Positions 45,396 through 54,003 of a stretch of 64,000 bases of DNA are shown piece after piece (the stretch's first letter is position 1; the number at the start of each line of letters is the position of its first letter). The notes beneath the pieces are model-generated. The model was not told the DNA's origin. It ran no database searches and saw only the letters and a program-made list of their open reading frames with translations. The position numbers were made by a program, and so were the translations under genes. Origin of the DNA: Pseudomonas psychrophila. GTDB taxonomy: Bacteria > Pseudomonadota > Gammaproteobacteria > Pseudomonadales > Pseudomonadaceae. The stretch covers positions 110,323-174,322 of the forward strand of contig NZ_JYKZ01000010.1 of NCBI RefSeq assembly GCF_001043005.1, given 5' to 3'.

Positions 45396-46877
45396 ATGAT
45401 CCGCGAAGAATTCCTGCGTTTGGCCGATGCCGGCTACAACCGTATCCCCCTTGCACGTGAAACCCTTGCTGACTTCGACACACCGCTGTCGATCTACCTG
45501 AAACTGGCTGACCAGCCCAACTCCTATTTGCTGGAGTCGGTGCAAGGCGGTGAAAAGTGGGGCCGTTATTCGATCATTGGTTTGCCCTGCCGCACGGTTT
45601 TGCGTGTGCATGATCACCAGGTCAGCGTGACTCATGATGGTATCGAGATCGAGTCCTGCGAAGCTGAAGATCCACTGACCTTCGTTGAAGCGTTCAAGGC
45701 TCGATATAACGTGCCGACCATTGCCGGTTTGCCGCGTTTCAATGGTGGCCTGGTGGGCTACTTCGGTTATGACTGCGTGCGCTATGTAGAAAAGCGTCTG
45801 GGCAAGTGCCCGAATCCTGATCCACTGGGTGTGCCAGACATTTTGCTGATGGTGTCGGACGCTGTTGTAGTCTTCGATAACTTGGCCGGTAAGATGCACG
45901 CCATCGTGCTGGTTGATCCGTCTCAGCCTGAGGCCTATGAAGAAGGTCAGGCTCGGCTTGAGGCACTGCTCGAGCAGCTGCGTCAGCCGATTACCCCACG
46001 TCGTGGCCTGGACTTCACTGCACAGCAAGCAGCTGATCCGGTGTTCCGCTCCAGCTTCACGCAGAACGACTACGAAAAAGCCGTCGACACGATCAAGGAC
46101 TACATCCTCGCAGGCGATTGTATGCAGGTGGTGCCGTCGCAGCGTATGTCCATCGATTTCAAGGCCGCGCCGATCGATTTGTATCGCGCGCTGCGTTGTT
46201 TCAACCCGACGCCCTACATGTACTTCTTCAACTTTGGCGACTTCCACGTAGTGGGTAGCTCACCGGAAGTGCTGGTGCGGGTCGAAGACAACCTGATCAC
46301 CGTGCGCCCGATTGCCGGTACTCGCCCCCGTGGCGCCACCGAAGAGGCCGATCTGGCACTCGAAGAAGACCTGCTCAGTGATGACAAGGAAATCGCCGAG
46401 CACTTGATGCTGATCGACCTGGGTCGTAACGACACGGGCCGTGTCTCTGAAATCGGCTCGGTCAAGCTGACCGAGAAGATGGTGATCGAGCGTTATTCCA
46501 ACGTGATGCACATTGTGTCCAACGTGACGGGCCAACTGAAAAGCGGGCTGACAGCGATGGACGCACTGCGGGCGATTCTGCCGGCGGGCACGTTGTCCGG
46601 CGCACCGAAAATCCGCGCCATGGAAATCATCGATGAGCTGGAACCGGTCAAGCGTGGTGTCTATGGCGGCGCGGTCGGTTATTTCGCCTGGAACGGCAAT
46701 ATGGACACCGCAATTGCCATCCGCACGGCGGTGATCAAGAACGGTGAGCTGCATGTACAGGCTGGCGGCGGCATTGTCGCTGACTCGGTCCCGGCCCTGG
46801 AATGGGAAGAGACGCTGAACAAGCGTCGTGCAATGTTCCGTGCCGTGGCCCTGGCCGAGCAAACCCCGCGGGATTGA
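45396..46877 (+). CDS. trpE: Anthranilate synthase component I
   Basis: 493 residues. It makes anthranilate from chorismate with TrpG as the glutamine amidotransferase. The N-terminal feedback site has LLESVQGGEKWGRYS, around the tryptophan-binding LLES motif. The catalytic C-terminal half has SSPEVLVRVED, IAGTRPRGAT, LIDLGRNDTGRVS and LPAGTLSGAPKIRAM. Expressed from its own leader region, and separated from trpG by the antisense estP gene and about 2.4 kb. Confidence 0.98.
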   Translation: MIREEFLRLADAGYNRIPLARETLADFDTPLSIYLKLADQPNSYLLESVQGGEKWGRYSIIGLPCRTVLRVHDHQVSVTHDGIEIESCEAEDPLTFVEAFKARYNVPTIAGLPRFNGGLVGYFGYDCVRYVEKRLGKCPNPDPLGVPDILLMVSDAVVVFDNLAGKMHAIVLVDPSQPEAYEEGQARLEALLEQLRQPITPRRGLDFTAQQAADPVFRSSFTQNDYEKAVDTIKDYILAGDCMQVVPSQRMSIDFKAAPIDLYRALRCFNPTPYMYFFNFGDFHVVGSSPEVLVRVEDNLITVRPIAGTRPRGATEEADLALEEDLLSDDKEIAEHLMLIDLGRNDTGRVSEIGSVKLTEKMVIERYSNVMHIVSNVTGQLKSGLTAMDALRAILPAGTLSGAPKIRAMEIIDELEPVKRGVYGGAVGYFAWNGNMDTAIAIRTAVIKNGELHVQAGGGIVADSVPALEWEETLNKRRAMFRAVALAEQTPRD

Positions 46878-46893
46878 ACCTTGTGGCATCCAT

Positions 46894-46921
46894 TGTGGGA
46901 GCGAGCCTGCTCGCTCCCACA
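46894..46921. terminator. Hairpin (REP-like, family C) between trpE and estP
   Basis: A perfect 12-bp stem TGTGGGAGCGAG / CTCGCTCCCACA with loop CCTG, followed by AAAA on the plus side and preceded by ATT. The sequence is the very common P. fluorescens-group element GTGGGAGCGAGCCTGCTCGC. Between the convergent trpE and estP stops it can end both transcripts. Confidence 0.8.
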
Positions 46922-46936
46922 AAAACTGCGGTGTTT

Positions 46937-48865
46937 TTAGAAGTTCAAGCTAATCCCGATATTGGCTCCCTGCTGAGCTACATCATCACTCTTCCTTACG
47001 TTGTAAGCCGCCTGCAGCATAAGGTCGGCGGTCAGCTTGTGGCTGATCCCCAGGCTGATGCGGTCAAGGTTGCTTTGCGGTGTATAGCCTTCGAGCTTGA
47101 AACTGTTGTTGGGCAGGCTATTAAGCGCGATGCTCAGGCGCTGAGTGGCATCCTGAAACTCATGCTCATGGGCGGCTTCGCCAAACACCCGGGTCTGGGC
47201 AGTGAACTGGTAGCTGGCGAGCAAGCCCGCGCCAATGCGACTTGAAACGAGTGTCTGCTCTTCGAAACTCAATGCGGTCGAGCGCCGTCCTTTTTCTTCA
47301 TAACGGCTGACCTCTACTCGCGCGTAATCGGCGCTGATAAAAGGCGACAGGCTCCACGGAGCCGAGGCCTGTGCGATGTCATACCCCAGACGTGTGCTTA
47401 ATGCCCGCAGGTGGCCGTCGGTTTGTCCTTTCTCCATCCCTTCGCTGGTGCCAAGGGCGAATTTTCGATTGAGGTCGTCGTAATCCAGTCTGCCCAGGGT
47501 CAGCGCGGCATCACCCCACCAATGATTGTGTTGGTATTGCGCAAATACGCTGCCCAGATAGCTATTGAGTTTGTAGTCCGATTCGTGGGCGCCCGTTTCG
47601 AGGCGTTGCCGGTAAAGTCCGGTCGCAACGCCCAGTCGCCAGTGTTCATCCAGTCGATAGCTGGTGCCGATATTGACGTTAAAGCCTCTGCCATCAGCAC
47701 TGACAGAGGTGTTTTGCTCGTCAATACTCAAGCGTTGCCCACCCCCCGCGACGAACGCTCGCCATTGCCCTGGAGCTTGCCATTGACGGTTGTCGCTGCC
47801 CCACTGATTACGCAGTTGGTCTTGGTGGGCGTTCAGCGTGCCTTGTGCCATCACCGGTAGTAGCGTCACCTCCCACGGGGCGGCGAGCAATGAGTGGGCA
47901 TAGTCGGCGATTAACCGTTGCCCTGCTTCGGTGGGGTGGACCGAGTCGTTGAATAACAGCCTGGCGGGATCGGGTGTCGGGCTGCTGATGCCGTACTGCG
48001 GGTTCTCTGTGCATTCGTCACCGCTGAAGCAGGTGCCCACGAGGTTGTGCCCGGTGGCCAGGCCAAAACGGAAAGGATCGGAGACCGCCTCACGGAACAA
48101 GAGCGGGATGTTGAGGGGGATGACTTCAGCATCTATCTGGCTGAGTTGATGGGCCAGTTCGGTGTTGAATGCAGCGCTGAGGTAGCTGCTGCCGGCCTGT
48201 GCAGGTGTGCCGTAAATGGCCGGGGTCAGGCCCAGGTCAGGCAACATCCAGACCATGATGTAACGCGCCCCGGCCTGTTGCAGGGCGAAGGCGCTGTCTG
48301 CCAGATTCTGCGCGGCTTTACCTGCCTCGGCGGGGTTTCTCACTCTCTCGTCAAGGAAGTCGTTACCGCCGCCGGAGATGAAATACAACGCTTTGGGGTC
48401 GGCTTTGAAGCCGTTTTCCACCAGGTAGCCGCGTCGGCTGCGCAATGTTGAGCCTGCCCCGAACCAGTCTCTGGGTACGGTTACTTTTGACACTTTGGTA
48501 ATGGATTTGAATATCTGGTCAGTCCGATATCCGCCAACTGCCCAGTTGTTGCCATCGATGTCGCCGGTCATCGACGTCGACGGCGCAAGATCGCCGGGGG
48601 CGACGCCCAGCTTTGCTCCCAACAGCATCGGTGCAACAGGAGCATAGGCTTCACCCTTGAACTCCTTGTAAGTAGGCCCGGTGCGGTTGGTGAAGCGGGT
48701 GCTGTCGCCGACGGCGCCACTCAAGTCGATGTATTGCCCCGAGTCACTCAAACTGTCGCCGAACACGATCATCGTGGAGTAGGGGGTTGGGGCCGCTATT
48801 ACGCGTTCGCTAACGAAGGACAGGATGCATCCCGCCAGGGGGATGAGGAGTGAAAGTCTGCGCAT
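46937..48865 (-). CDS. estP: Autotransporter esterase EstP/EstA (GDSL lipase)
   Basis: 642 residues from the ATG at 48865. A longer frame exists, but this start gives a clean signal peptide (LLIPLAGCILSFV...). The passenger is a GDSL/SGNH hydrolase: MIVFGDSLSDSGQY at the start with catalytic Ser, GGGNDFLDE with the oxyanion Asn, and DSVHPTEAGQRL with the catalytic Asp and His. The last 280 residues are an autotransporter beta-domain ending in F (NIGISLNF). It displays the esterase on the cell surface; in P. aeruginosa the homologue affects rhamnolipid production, motility and biofilm. No good ribosome binding site is visible. Confidence 0.94.
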   Translation of the reverse strand: MRRLSLLIPLAGCILSFVSERVIAAPTPYSTMIVFGDSLSDSGQYIDLSGAVGDSTRFTNRTGPTYKEFKGEAYAPVAPMLLGAKLGVAPGDLAPSTSMTGDIDGNNWAVGGYRTDQIFKSITKVSKVTVPRDWFGAGSTLRSRRGYLVENGFKADPKALYFISGGGNDFLDERVRNPAEAGKAAQNLADSAFALQQAGARYIMVWMLPDLGLTPAIYGTPAQAGSSYLSAAFNTELAHQLSQIDAEVIPLNIPLLFREAVSDPFRFGLATGHNLVGTCFSGDECTENPQYGISSPTPDPARLLFNDSVHPTEAGQRLIADYAHSLLAAPWEVTLLPVMAQGTLNAHQDQLRNQWGSDNRQWQAPGQWRAFVAGGGQRLSIDEQNTSVSADGRGFNVNIGTSYRLDEHWRLGVATGLYRQRLETGAHESDYKLNSYLGSVFAQYQHNHWWGDAALTLGRLDYDDLNRKFALGTSEGMEKGQTDGHLRALSTRLGYDIAQASAPWSLSPFISADYARVEVSRYEEKGRRSTALSFEEQTLVSSRIGAGLLASYQFTAQTRVFGEAAHEHEFQDATQRLSIALNSLPNNSFKLEGYTPQSNLDRISLGISHKLTADLMLQAAYNVRKSDDVAQQGANIGISLNF

Positions 48866-49046
48866 GAGGAGATCTTTTTTTATTGTTGGGAGCGCGGACA
48901 CTATCAAAACAATTTGTATTAAGTGTTTCGTGTCAAATAAAGACACAAAGTATTGTCTATCTGTTTTGCCCCGTATTTGCTGCCCCGTGTTGCGCCTTCT
49001 GCGAGGCTACGTTACTGTGCCGGGACGTAGAAATGAGACCCTTCCT
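48866..49046. other. Divergent promoter region between estP and the trpG leader
   Basis: 181 bp, AT-rich in the middle (48890-48960), unlike the surrounding coding DNA. It must contain the estP and trpGDC promoters. The run from 48881 to 48960 has several TATA-like hexamers, but I could not single one out. In Pseudomonas the TrpI regulator governs trpBA, not this unit. Confidence 0.5.
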
Positions 49047-49115
49047 GTGTTGATCATCAGCAAACTCTTTATGCGAGTTCTCAAGGCCCACGGCCGTTGG
49101 CGTTGGCGCGCCTAA
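49047..49115 (+). CDS. trpG leader peptide (attenuator)
   Basis: A frame of 22 codons from the GTG at 49047, with GAGAC seven bases upstream, or 14 from the ATG at 49071. It ends GRWRWRA with two Trp codons. Of the 22 residues, most match the trpE leader; the last 19 bases before the stop (CGTTGGCGTTGGCGCGCCT) are identical in both. After the stop lies a 5-bp GC hairpin (CCGGC 49126-49130, GCCGG 49134-49138), followed within about 12 bases by a short T-run. It probably stalls ribosomes at the Trp codons when Trp-tRNA is low, allowing trpGDC transcription. Confidence 0.78.
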   Translation: MLIISKLFMRVLKAHGRWRWRA

Positions 49116-49263
49116 TATTTCTCTGCCGGCCTCGCCGGACCTGCCCCTTGCGTTTTCATGAATGGCTGCCCCTCGGTTGGTGTGTTCAAACCAGCAACTG
49201 AAACTGCGGGCATAGCGTTCTGAAAACAGTTTTGAATGTCAGTGAATTCAGAGGTTTAGCAAC

Positions 49264-49857
49264 ATGCTGCTGATGATCGATAATTACGACTCTTTTACTT
49301 ACAACGTTGTGCAGTACCTCGGCGAGCTGGGTGCAGAGGTCAAGGTTGTACGCAACGATGAATTGACCGTGGCCCAGATCGAAGCGCTCAAGCCTGTGCG
49401 CATTGTGGTCTCGCCGGGCCCCTGCACGCCGAACGAGGCGGGTATTTCCCTCGAAGTCATCAAGCACTTTGCCGGCAAGCTGCCGATCCTGGGCGTGTGC
49501 CTTGGGCATCAGTCCATCGGCCAGGCATTTGGCGGTGATGTGGTTCGTGCCCGGCAAGTGATGCATGGCAAGACCAGCCCGGTGTATCACCTCGATAAAG
49601 GGGTATTCCAGGGCCTGAACAATCCGTTGACCGTGACCCGCTACCACTCGCTGGTGGTCAAGCGTGAAACCTTGCCGGACTGTCTGGAACTCACCGCCTG
49701 GACTCAGCTTGAAGACGGCTCTGTGGACGAGATCATGGGCCTGCGCCACAAGACGCTGAACATCGAGGGGGTGCAGTTTCACCCTGAATCGATCTTGACC
49801 GAACAGGGTCATGAATTGTTTGCCAACTTTCTTAAACAAACCGGCGGCACGCGCTAA
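49264..49857 (+). CDS. trpG: Anthranilate synthase component II (glutamine amidotransferase)
   Basis: 197 residues, class I amidotransferase. MLLMIDNYDSFTYNVVQYL at the start, VSPGPCTPNEAG, catalytic Cys in LGVCLGHQSIGQAF, and the HxE pair in GVQFHPESILTE. It supplies ammonia to TrpE. First gene of trpGDC, 149 bp after the leader peptide stop. Confidence 0.98.
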   Translation: MLLMIDNYDSFTYNVVQYLGELGAEVKVVRNDELTVAQIEALKPVRIVVSPGPCTPNEAGISLEVIKHFAGKLPILGVCLGHQSIGQAFGGDVVRARQVMHGKTSPVYHLDKGVFQGLNNPLTVTRYHSLVVKRETLPDCLELTAWTQLEDGSVDEIMGLRHKTLNIEGVQFHPESILTEQGHELFANFLKQTGGTR

Positions 49858-49866
49858 GGACTTCAA

Positions 49867-50916
49867 ATGGACATCAAGACAGCCCTGAACCGTATCGTCG
49901 GTCATCTCGACCTGACCACTGATGAGATGCGCGACGTCATGCGCGACATCATGACCGGTCAATGTACCGAAGCGCAGATCGGCGCGTTCATGATGGGCAT
50001 GCGCATGAAGAGCGAAAGCATCGACGAGATCGTCGGTGCCGTGACGGTCATGCGCGAGCTGGCTGACAAGGTTGAACTCAAGACCCTCGATGGTGTGGTC
50101 GACATTGTGGGTACCGGTGGTGATGGCGCGAATATTTTCAATGTGTCAACGGCTTCGGCGTTGGTGATTGCCGCAGCAGGCTGCACCGTGGCCAAGCATG
50201 GCAACCGTGCTGTCTCGGGCAAAAGCGGCAGTGCCGACTTGCTGGAAGCAGCCGGGGTATACCTGAACCTGACACCGGTTCAAGTCGCCCGTTGCATCGA
50301 CAGCGTGGGCATCGGTTTCATGTTTGCCCAGTGTCATCATGGCGCCATGAAGCACGCCGCTATCCCGCGTCGCGATCTTGGCCTGCGTACCCTGTTCAAT
50401 ATGCTTGGCCCGCTTACGAATCCGGCCGGTGTGTTACATCAGGTGGTCGGCGTGTTCAACCAGGCTCTGTGCCGTCCGTTGGCTGAAGTGTTGCAGCGTT
50501 TGGGCAGCAAGCACGTATTGGTAGTGCATTCCCAGGACGGGCTGGATGAATTCAGCCTCGCAGCCCCCACCTATGTTGCAGAGCTGAAGAACGGCGAGAT
50601 CACCGAGTATTGGGTTCAGCCTGAAGATCTGGGTATCAAGAGCCAAAGCTTGTTCGGTCTGGTAGTTGACAGCCCAGAGCAGTCGCTGGTGCTGATTCGC
50701 GATGCGTTGGGTCGTCGTAAAACTGAAGCGGGCCAGAAAGCCGCTGAAATGATCGTACTCAATGCGGGCGCCGCCTTGTACGCCGCGGACCTTGCCTACA
50801 CTCTCAAAGAGGGTGTGGAGTTGGCCCACGACGCGTTGCACACCGGATTGGCCCGTGAAAAGCTCGAAGAGCTGGGTGCATTTACCGCGATTTTCAAGCA
50901 GGAGAATGAAGCATGA
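49867..50916 (+). CDS. trpD: Anthranilate phosphoribosyltransferase
   Basis: 349 residues. Family motifs GTGGDGANIFNVSTASA and KHGNRAVSGKSGSADLLEA bind phosphoribosyl pyrophosphate; HHGAMKHAAIPRRDLGLRT follows. Second step of tryptophan synthesis. The stop overlaps the trpC start (ATGA). Confidence 0.98.
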   Translation: MDIKTALNRIVGHLDLTTDEMRDVMRDIMTGQCTEAQIGAFMMGMRMKSESIDEIVGAVTVMRELADKVELKTLDGVVDIVGTGGDGANIFNVSTASALVIAAAGCTVAKHGNRAVSGKSGSADLLEAAGVYLNLTPVQVARCIDSVGIGFMFAQCHHGAMKHAAIPRRDLGLRTLFNMLGPLTNPAGVLHQVVGVFNQALCRPLAEVLQRLGSKHVLVVHSQDGLDEFSLAAPTYVAELKNGEITEYWVQPEDLGIKSQSLFGLVVDSPEQSLVLIRDALGRRKTEAGQKAAEMIVLNAGAALYAADLAYTLKEGVELAHDALHTGLAREKLEELGAFTAIFKQENEA

Positions 50917-51749
50917 GTGTGCCAACCGTTCTGGAAAATATTCTGGCGCGTAAAGTTCAAGAGGTTGCCGAGCGTAGCGCCCGCGTGAGCCTGGCCGAAC
51001 TTGAGCGTATGGCCGCTCTGGCTGATCCTGTTCGCGGTTTTGCCAGCGCGTTGCTGGCGCAGGCCAAGAAAAAACAACCTGCGGTGATTGCCGAAATCAA
51101 AAAGGCTTCACCGAGCAAGGGCGTGATTCGCGAGCACTTCGTGCCTGCCGAAATTGCCAAAAGCTACCAGTCGGGCGGCGCGACGTGCCTGTCCGTGCTG
51201 ACCGATATCGATTACTTCCAGGGTGCCGACGCGTACCTGCAGCAGGCCCGTGAGGCCTGTACCTTGCCGGTGATTCGCAAGGATTTCATGATCGATCCGT
51301 ATCAAATAGTCGAAGCCCGGGCTTTGGGTGCCGATTGCGTGTTGTTGATCGTGTCCGCTCTGGACGACGTGAAAATGGCCGAGCTGGCAGCTGTCGCCAA
51401 AAGTGTAGGGCTTGATGTGTTGGTTGAAGTGCATGATGGCGATGAGCTTGAGCGCGCACTGAAAACCCTGGACACGCCGCTGGTGGGTATCAACAACCGC
51501 AACCTGCATACCTTTGAGGTCAGCCTGGAAACCACGCTGGATCTGTTGCCGCGTGTGCCACGCGATCGTCTGGTGATTACCGAAAGCGGAATTCTTAACC
51601 GTGCGGATGTTGAGCTGATGGAAATCAGCGAGGTGTATTCGTTCCTGGTTGGCGAGGCCTTCATGCGTGCCGAGAATCCGGGCAATGAGTTACAGCGATT
51701 GTTCTTCCCTGAGCGTGCTGTAGCGGTAACCGGTTCGACACTGGACTGA
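50913..51749 (+). CDS. trpC: Indole-3-glycerol phosphate synthase
   Basis: 278 residues, monofunctional, TIM barrel. AEIKKASPSKGVIR, LSVLTDIDYFQGADAYL, VIRKDFMIDPYQI, GINNRNLHTFEV and ITESGI are the conserved blocks, including the catalytic Lys and Glu. The PRA-isomerase TrpF is not fused and is not in this window, as is usual in Pseudomonas. Confidence 0.98.
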   Translation: MSVPTVLENILARKVQEVAERSARVSLAELERMAALADPVRGFASALLAQAKKKQPAVIAEIKKASPSKGVIREHFVPAEIAKSYQSGGATCLSVLTDIDYFQGADAYLQQAREACTLPVIRKDFMIDPYQIVEARALGADCVLLIVSALDDVKMAELAAVAKSVGLDVLVEVHDGDELERALKTLDTPLVGINNRNLHTFEVSLETTLDLLPRVPRDRLVITESGILNRADVELMEISEVYSFLVGEAFMRAENPGNELQRLFFPERAVAVTGSTLD

Positions 51750-51762
51750 CTCGCAAAACTAC

Positions 51763-51850
51763 CTGTGGGAGCGAGCCTGCTCGCGATGGCATCAGCGTAT
51801 TTACCTGATAGACCTCGGCGCCTGCATCGCGAACAGGTTCGCTCCCACAG
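51763..51850. repeat. REP-type inverted pair (family C) after trpC
   Basis: CTGTGGGAGCGAGCCTGCTC at 51763 is mirrored by GAACAGGTTCGCTCCCACAG ending at 51850. Each half can also form its own hairpin. Same family as the element at 46894. It probably ends or stabilises the trpGDC transcript. Confidence 0.85.
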
Positions 51851-51881
51851 TCATTGTTGTTCTGCGCTCGAAAGGATTCGC

Positions 51882-52583
51882 ATGCCTCTGATCAAACACC
51901 TCACCGTCGAAGCTGGCCTTAAGGCCGAGCAGGATTTGCTGGCCTCGGTTTGTGCCGGTGAAATGGAGGCGGGTGTGTTGTTCTGGCAGCCCACGGATCG
52001 GGCGTTGGTGATGCCGCGGCGTCTGAGTCGCTTGCCGGGTTTTGAGCAGGCCTGTATTGAGTTGGCTGCCAGTGGCTGGCCGATTCTGTTGCGTGAGACC
52101 GGTGGCGAGCCTGTGCCTCAGTCCGCCTCGACGATCAACATCGCTCTGGTCTACGCACCTTTGCGCAGTGAAGGCGATCACGGGCGCATCGAAACTGCGT
52201 ACCGGCGCTTGTGCGAACCTATTTGTGATTTGCTGACACAGTTGGGCGGGACGGCATCATTGGGGGAGGTTGAAGGCGCATTTTGTGATGGCCGTTTCAA
52301 CGTCAATCTCAATGCACGAAAACTGGTGGGTACCGCTCAGCGCTGGCGCCAGAGTCAAGGTGGGCAGCGACCTGTCGGTCTGGTACATGGTGCATTGCTG
52401 GTAAATAACGAACGTGAGTCGATGGTGGCAGCGGTCAATCGTTTCAATCAGCTGTGTGATCTGGAGCAACGCTGTCTTGCCGACAGTCACATCGCCTTGC
52501 ACGAAGCGTTCGCTGCCCCTGATTTCTTTGAGCGCCTGAGTGCCAGTTATCAACAGATTTTGGCACCCTTGCTCAAGTCTTAG
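51882..52583 (+). CDS. Lipoate-protein ligase A-like protein (BPL/LPL fold)
   Basis: 233 residues from the ATG at 51882, preceded by AAAGGA; the frame upstream runs through the REP element and is not coding. It has the biotin/lipoate ligase fold with RLSRLPGFEQACIEL, VEGAFCDGRFNVNLNARKLVG (the lysine-binding region) and VHGALLVNNE. It could transfer lipoate or octanoate to a carrier protein, but it is shorter than LplA and lacks its C-terminal domain. The specific substrate is unknown. It converges with vfr and overlaps its stop by four bases. Confidence 0.8.
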   Translation: MPLIKHLTVEAGLKAEQDLLASVCAGEMEAGVLFWQPTDRALVMPRRLSRLPGFEQACIELAASGWPILLRETGGEPVPQSASTINIALVYAPLRSEGDHGRIETAYRRLCEPICDLLTQLGGTASLGEVEGAFCDGRFNVNLNARKLVGTAQRWRQSQGGQRPVGLVHGALLVNNERESMVAAVNRFNQLCDLEQRCLADSHIALHEAFAAPDFFERLSASYQQILAPLLKS

Positions 52584-53224
52584 CGTGTGCCGAAGACCAC
52601 CATGGTTTTGCCTTTGACGTTGACCAGGTTCTGTTCTTCCAGACCTTTGAGTACGCGTCCTACCATCTCTCGAGAACAGCCGACGATTCTGCCGATTTCC
52701 TGGCGGGTGATCTTGATTTGCATGCCGTCCGGATGGGTCATGGCATCGGGTTGTTTACACAACTCAAGCAGACAACGTGCAACCCTTCCGGTGACATCAA
52801 AGAATGCCAAATCACCGACCTTGCGCGTAGTGTTACGCAGGCGTTGTGCTATTTGGCCACTCAGCGCGTAAAGAATTTCTGGTTCTTGCTGAGTGTATTC
52901 TCTGAACTTTGGATAGCTGATCTCTGCAACTTCGCACTCGGTCTTGGCTCGAACCCATGCGCTGCGCGACTGCTCTTGCCCCGCTTGTTCAAACAAGCCC
53001 AATTCGCCAATAAAGTCTCCGCTATTGAGGTAGGCAATGATCATTTCACGACCTTCCTCGTCCTCAATCAACACTGTGACCGAGCCTTTGATAATGAAGA
53101 ACAGGGTGTGTGAAGACTCACCTGCACAAATGATATTACTCTTGGCTGGATATCGTTTGCGTTGGCAAAAAGTCAAAAACTTGTCGAGGTTTTTGATCTT
53201 GGGTATGGGAGTAAGAGCAACCAT
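52580..53224 (-). CDS. vfr: Vfr, cAMP-receptor-protein-family regulator
   Basis: 214 residues from the ATG at 53224, the length of Vfr; a longer frame adds eight residues. The cyclic-nucleotide-binding domain has YLNSGDFIGELGLF and the cAMP pocket RSAWVRAKTECEVAEI. The helix-turn-helix ITRQEIGRIVGCSREMVGRV is close to that of CRP. In P. aeruginosa it is the global cAMP-responsive virulence regulator; in P. putida its role is different and partly unclear. Confidence 0.97.
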   Translation of the reverse strand: MVALTPIPKIKNLDKFLTFCQRKRYPAKSNIICAGESSHTLFFIIKGSVTVLIEDEEGREMIIAYLNSGDFIGELGLFEQAGQEQSRSAWVRAKTECEVAEISYPKFREYTQQEPEILYALSGQIAQRLRNTTRKVGDLAFFDVTGRVARCLLELCKQPDAMTHPDGMQIKITRQEIGRIVGCSREMVGRVLKGLEEQNLVNVKGKTMVVFGTR

Positions 53225-53287
53225 GGTTGTATCCCGAGAAGCGTACACAGTAAGGGTTAAATCTATTTTTATATAGAGCGCTTTCTG

Positions 53288-53313
53288 GCTGGCGCCAGCG
53301 ATTTGGCGCCAGC
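53288..53313. repeat. Perfect inverted repeat in the vfr-osmC divergent region
   Basis: GCTGGCGCC (53288-53296) and GGCGCCAGC (53305-53313) form a 9-bp stem with an 8-base loop. A third copy, GCTGGCGCC, lies at about 53412-53420 near the osmC-like gene. Could be a regulator site or an RNA hairpin in the vfr leader; no known motif matches. Confidence 0.5.
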
Positions 53314-53446
53314 TTACCAGACAGGTTCTGTGCGGATTGCAGAATTTTCTGAGTGTCTGGCCAGAGAAACGCTTCAGTGCGGTGAGTTATCAGTTTCCGG
53401 CCCTGTGCTAAGCTGGCGCCCCTTTTAAAACAGTGGAGTCTGGGTG

Positions 53447-53869
53447 ATGAAGGCACGCATTCAATGGGCTGGCGAAGCCATGTTTCTGGGCGAGTCAGGC
53501 AGCGGCCACGTCGTTGTGATGGATGGCCCGCCTGAAAGCGGTGGTCGTAATCTGGGCGTACGCCCGATGGAGATGCTGCTGCTAGGCTTGGGTGGTTGCA
53601 GCAACTTTGACGTTGTGAGCATTCTCAAGAAGTCGCGTCAGGCGGTTGAGAGCTGTGAGGCGTTCCTGGAGGCGGAGCGCGCCACCGAAGATCCAAAGGT
53701 TTTCACCAAGATCCATCTGCACTTTGTGGTCAAGGGCCGTGGTTTGAAAGAAGCCCAGGTCAAGCGTGCCATTGAGTTGTCGGCCGAGAAGTATTGCTCG
53801 GCCTCCATCATGCTTGGCGCGGCAGGCGTTGCCATCAGCCACGATTACGAAATCATCGAGCTGGGCTGA
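53447..53869 (+). CDS. OsmC-family protein
   Basis: 140 residues from the ATG at 53447, with GGAG nine bases upstream. OsmC/Ohr fold with GGRNLGVRPMEMLLLGLGGC, where the Cys at the helix start is the first redox Cys, and EKYCSASIML with the second. That pair suggests thiol-dependent reduction of organic peroxides, but this 140-residue subgroup is not OsmC or Ohr proper. Divergent from vfr. Confidence 0.92.
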   Translation: MKARIQWAGEAMFLGESGSGHVVVMDGPPESGGRNLGVRPMEMLLLGLGGCSNFDVVSILKKSRQAVESCEAFLEAERATEDPKVFTKIHLHFVVKGRGLKEAQVKRAIELSAEKYCSASIMLGAAGVAISHDYEIIELG

Positions 53870-53921
53870 GCAGTGTTTCAGCCTTCAAGGCTGAGCCGGG
53901 TCGCCGTTACGCCAGCAGCAT

Positions 53922-53950
53922 AAAAAAGGGCCTGAACTCAGCCCTTTTTT
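53922..53950. terminator. Bidirectional terminator between osmC-like gene and coq7
   Basis: A perfect 10-bp stem AAAAAAGGGC / GCCCTTTTTT with a 9-base loop between two convergent genes. T-runs exist in both directions. Confidence 0.93.
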
Positions 53951-54003
53951 TATGCGCCTGTATTGCTCATGCGGTGGCCGCTGTCGAAGGCAAGAGGCTG
54001 CGA

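Noticed and set aside
48825..49115. 96-codon frame ending in RWRWRA
   Set aside because: Only its last 22 codons are supported, as the trpG leader peptide. The earlier part crosses the estP promoter region.
51765..51881. Longer N terminus for the lipoate-ligase-like protein
   Set aside because: The additional 39 codons run through a REP element; an ATG with AAAGGA follows it.
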